23,910 nt of DNA from Mageeibacillus sp. UBA4314. GTDB lineage: Bacteria; Bacillota; Clostridia; Saccharofermentanales; Saccharofermentanaceae. Positions 22,187-23,910 of the stretch are shown one piece after another (within the stretch, counting starts at the first letter, position 1; the number at the start of each line of letters is the position of its first letter). The notes beneath the pieces are model-generated. The model worked only from the letters and a program-made list of their open reading frames with translations, did no database searches and was not told the origin of the DNA. The DNA is taken from positions 1-23,910 of the forward strand of contig DGUI01000001.1 of assembly GCA_002394605.1 (NCBI GenBank), read 5' to 3'. The position numbers and the translations under genes were made by a program.

Positions 22187-23616
22187 TGAGATCCATTAAG
22201 GACACTGTGCGTTCGTTAACATCTGTAATACTTGTTACGGCCGGTATCTTAGGCAATATCTGCACTGCTTCTGTCAGTGCGGATATCGAACAGCCGCCTT
22301 TGAGAGTCCCACCGCTTGAGAATGTACACAGTGCTTCCTACTGTGTCTATGATAAGACTGCTGACGAGATCATAATCAGCGTTGAACCGGACAAGAAGAT
22401 ATTTCCTGCCTCTCAGACGAAGATCATGACATGCCAGCTCGCGCTCGACTACCTTGATCTGGCTGATTATCTGACGGTATCGAAGAATGCGATGCGCGAT
22501 ATCACATCCGATTCTTCCGTCATGGGGATCCAGGAAGGTGAAGTAGTGCAGGTATCCGAGCTCCTTTACGGTCTCATGCTCCCGTCGGGCAACGATGCGG
22601 CGAACGTGCTTGCTGAAGGCGTTGTCGATGCAATGTTCGAGAAGTATCCTGCAAACGGCACGGAGAAGGGCCCTGACGGCGTTAACGCATCTTATCTGGT
22701 CGAGCAGTTAGGCAAGAGTGAACAGGACATAAAAGACAAGTACAAGCTGACTGCTTTCGCTAGTCTTATGAACCTCAGGGCAAAGAACCTGGGATGCAAG
22801 AACACTCATTTTGTCAATGCCCACGGGCTTCATGATGACGAGCATTACACATCGGCCAGTGACTTGACGCTCATTATCGGCAAGGCCTATGAGAAGAAGG
22901 ATTTTAAGATCCTGATAAGCACAACGAGCCACATCTTCAAAGCAACGAACCGCCATTCGAATGATGCCTGGTCGTATGTCAAGAATACTGACTATCTGCT
23001 CTTCGATCCTTGGCTTGCTGCACAGACGGGAGAAGGAATAGATTCACATCTGATCGCTATAATCGGAGGCAAGACGGGTACGACATCCAAGGCCGGCAAG
23101 GGGCTTACGCTTGCCACAGTCAATGAGAACGGACATGAACTCATGGTGTCGATATGCGGGATCCCCGCTGATTACCAGTACTTTACGACAATGTATGCTG
23201 CCTCGGTTACAGCTTACGGACATTTGGCGTGCTGGAAGAAGGACTCTGTGACCAAATATCCGGGAACGACCGGAGATTACAGATATGTCAATGCACCTTC
23301 TGCCCAGCAGCCGGCACATGACAGTCTGATATTCCCGGGTGACAAACTGTCCGAAGAGGAGATCGAAGCAATGGAACCGACACCTACGCCGGCTCCCGTA
23401 GCAACGCTTACGCCGATCCCTTCGCCGGTTGAGAATAAGCCTCATCCGATCAGGATCTTCGTTAAGGAGCAGCCTGTGGTTACAGGAGTGTGCCTTGCCA
23501 TATTCGTTGCGATAGTTGCGATCAATGTAGCCCTTATAGTAAGGGTAAGGAAGCTTAAGAGAGCTGCAAACGGCAGAGGCAAGGGTAAGATACGTAAACC
23601 CACCGGGATTATTTAA
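22186..23616 (+). CDS. D-alanyl-D-alanine carboxypeptidase (DacF/PBP5 type)
   Basis: This is a 476-residue penicillin-binding peptidase of clan SE that trims the terminal D-Ala from peptidoglycan stem peptides. It has a signal peptide (residues 1-32), then S76-QT-K79 (SxxK), S134-G-N136 (SxN) and K296-T-G298 (KTG), all intact. Between SxN and KTG is an extra charged stretch (~150-185). After the catalytic domain a Pro/Thr-rich linker (397-420) leads to a transmembrane helix (431-453) and a very basic cytosolic tail, so it is anchored by a true membrane span rather than the usual amphipathic helix. It starts on the A of the gyrA stop (TGATG), with GGAG 7 nt upstream, so it is translationally coupled to gyrA. 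Confidence 0.95.
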   Translation: MRSIKDTVRSLTSVILVTAGILGNICTASVSADIEQPPLRVPPLENVHSASYCVYDKTADEIIISVEPDKKIFPASQTKIMTCQLALDYLDLADYLTVSKNAMRDITSDSSVMGIQEGEVVQVSELLYGLMLPSGNDAANVLAEGVVDAMFEKYPANGTEKGPDGVNASYLVEQLGKSEQDIKDKYKLTAFASLMNLRAKNLGCKNTHFVNAHGLHDDEHYTSASDLTLIIGKAYEKKDFKILISTTSHIFKATNRHSNDAWSYVKNTDYLLFDPWLAAQTGEGIDSHLIAIIGGKTGTTSKAGKGLTLATVNENGHELMVSICGIPADYQYFTTMYAASVTAYGHLACWKKDSVTKYPGTTGDYRYVNAPSAQQPAHDSLIFPGDKLSEEEIEAMEPTPTPAPVATLTPIPSPVENKPHPIRIFVKEQPVVTGVCLAIFVAIVAINVALIVRVRKLKRAANGRGKGKIRKPTGII

Positions 23617-23748
23617 GGTTTTATATTATATATAAAGCGGCATCCGGATAGCCTCGCGAAATGCAGTAAATAAAGGGCTTTAAGGACACCTTCTGTACAC
23701 AGTTATGACCGGCGGGTTAAATTTTTTCAAAAAAGGGTAAAAAAGTGC

Positions 23749-23777
23749 TTGACTTTGATAAATAAGCAAGGTAATAT
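23749..23777 (+). promoter_or_regulatory. Probable rRNA operon promoter
   Basis: A -35 TTGACT (23749-23754), a 17-bp spacer and a -10 TAATAT (23772-23777) follow AT-rich DNA with T and A runs (23720-23744), an UP-element-like setting. It is the strongest promoter signal at this end of the window. Nothing else is recognised between 23617 and 23748. Confidence 0.8.
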
Positions 23778-23783
23778 ATTCAA

Positions 23784-23910
23784 GCACTTCGCGAGAAAAC
23801 AGCTCGCAAAAGGGCGCGGATCTTGAAAATTGAATAGAATGCAAAACTTGAAAATAACGAGCCTAATCGATTCTATTGAATTGAGTTTTTAAATTAGTAA
23901 TTTGAGCCAA
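23784..23910 (+). ncRNA. Leader of an rRNA operon (16S gene just outside the window)
   Basis: GATCTTGAAAATTGAATAG at 23819-23837 resembles the boxA/antitermination and pre-rRNA leader sequences (TCTTTGAAAACTGAATA) of Bacillota rRNA operons. It is followed by a 13-bp stem with one mismatch (AATTGAATAGAAT 23828-23840 with ATTCTATTGAATT 23870-23882), of the kind RNase III cuts. A GCGAG/CTCGC hairpin precedes it (near 23794-23809). The 16S start is not reached, so the identity is inferred. Confidence 0.6.

Overview
The window looks like a chromosomal segment of a low-to-moderate GC Bacillota, most likely a Clostridia member. The support is strong AGGAGG-type ribosome sites throughout, CtsR and CIRCE (HrcA) heat-shock operators, a compact nifS-nifU-mnmA sulfur operon, a DacF/PBP5-type carboxypeptidase, and families common in gut and rumen Clostridia (DUF6765, DUF6572, YczE/YitT). 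Genus cannot be fixed from the sequence alone. No phage module, CRISPR array or complete insertion sequence is present.

Layout. 1-614: the 3' end of a tRNA (probably Ser) and its terminator, then a complete 298-bp non-autonomous transposable element (130-427) with near-perfect terminal inverted repeats and an exact 8-bp target duplication. 615-2520: a DUF6572/DUF1444-like protein, then an hsp20 gene whose promoter carries a perfect CtsR box next to a CIRCE element. 2690-3366 (minus): the remains of a polymorphic-toxin locus, with a toxin C-terminal tail and an apparently intact immunity-type gene, abutting a sugar-epimerase-like SDR gene (3363-4262). 4422-6930 (plus): a tight operon of a membrane protein, a DUF6765 protein with an HxxxDxxxH motif, an HdeD-like membrane protein and a TfoX-N protein.

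6898-10297 (minus): nifS-nifU-mnmA-CAT-like operon, making the sulfur donor for Fe-S clusters and for tRNA 2-thiouridine, controlled by a consensus promoter with an Rrf2/IscR-like palindrome over the start point. 10456-12650: a flavin/PPOX-fold protein, a YczE/YitT membrane protein and an exported lipoprotein form of adenosine deaminase. 12634-15902 (minus): a GT-C type membrane protein and a metallo-beta-lactamase/GAF/GGDEF signalling protein with a strong internal ribosome site that could release a free GAF-GGDEF enzyme.

16077-23616 (plus): tyrS, a YegP-like protein, a lipoprotein with three divergent Ig-like repeats, gyrA, and a D,D-carboxypeptidase translationally coupled to gyrA. The last 170 bases hold a near-consensus promoter and a leader that look like the start of an rRNA operon whose 16S gene lies just outside.

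Most of the window is housekeeping. The items most worth a second look are the MITE-like element, the bifunctional MBL/GGDEF gene with its internal start, the toxin tail and immunity remnant, the dual heat-shock operator, the exported adenosine deaminase, the DUF6765 membrane operon and the triple-repeat lipoprotein.
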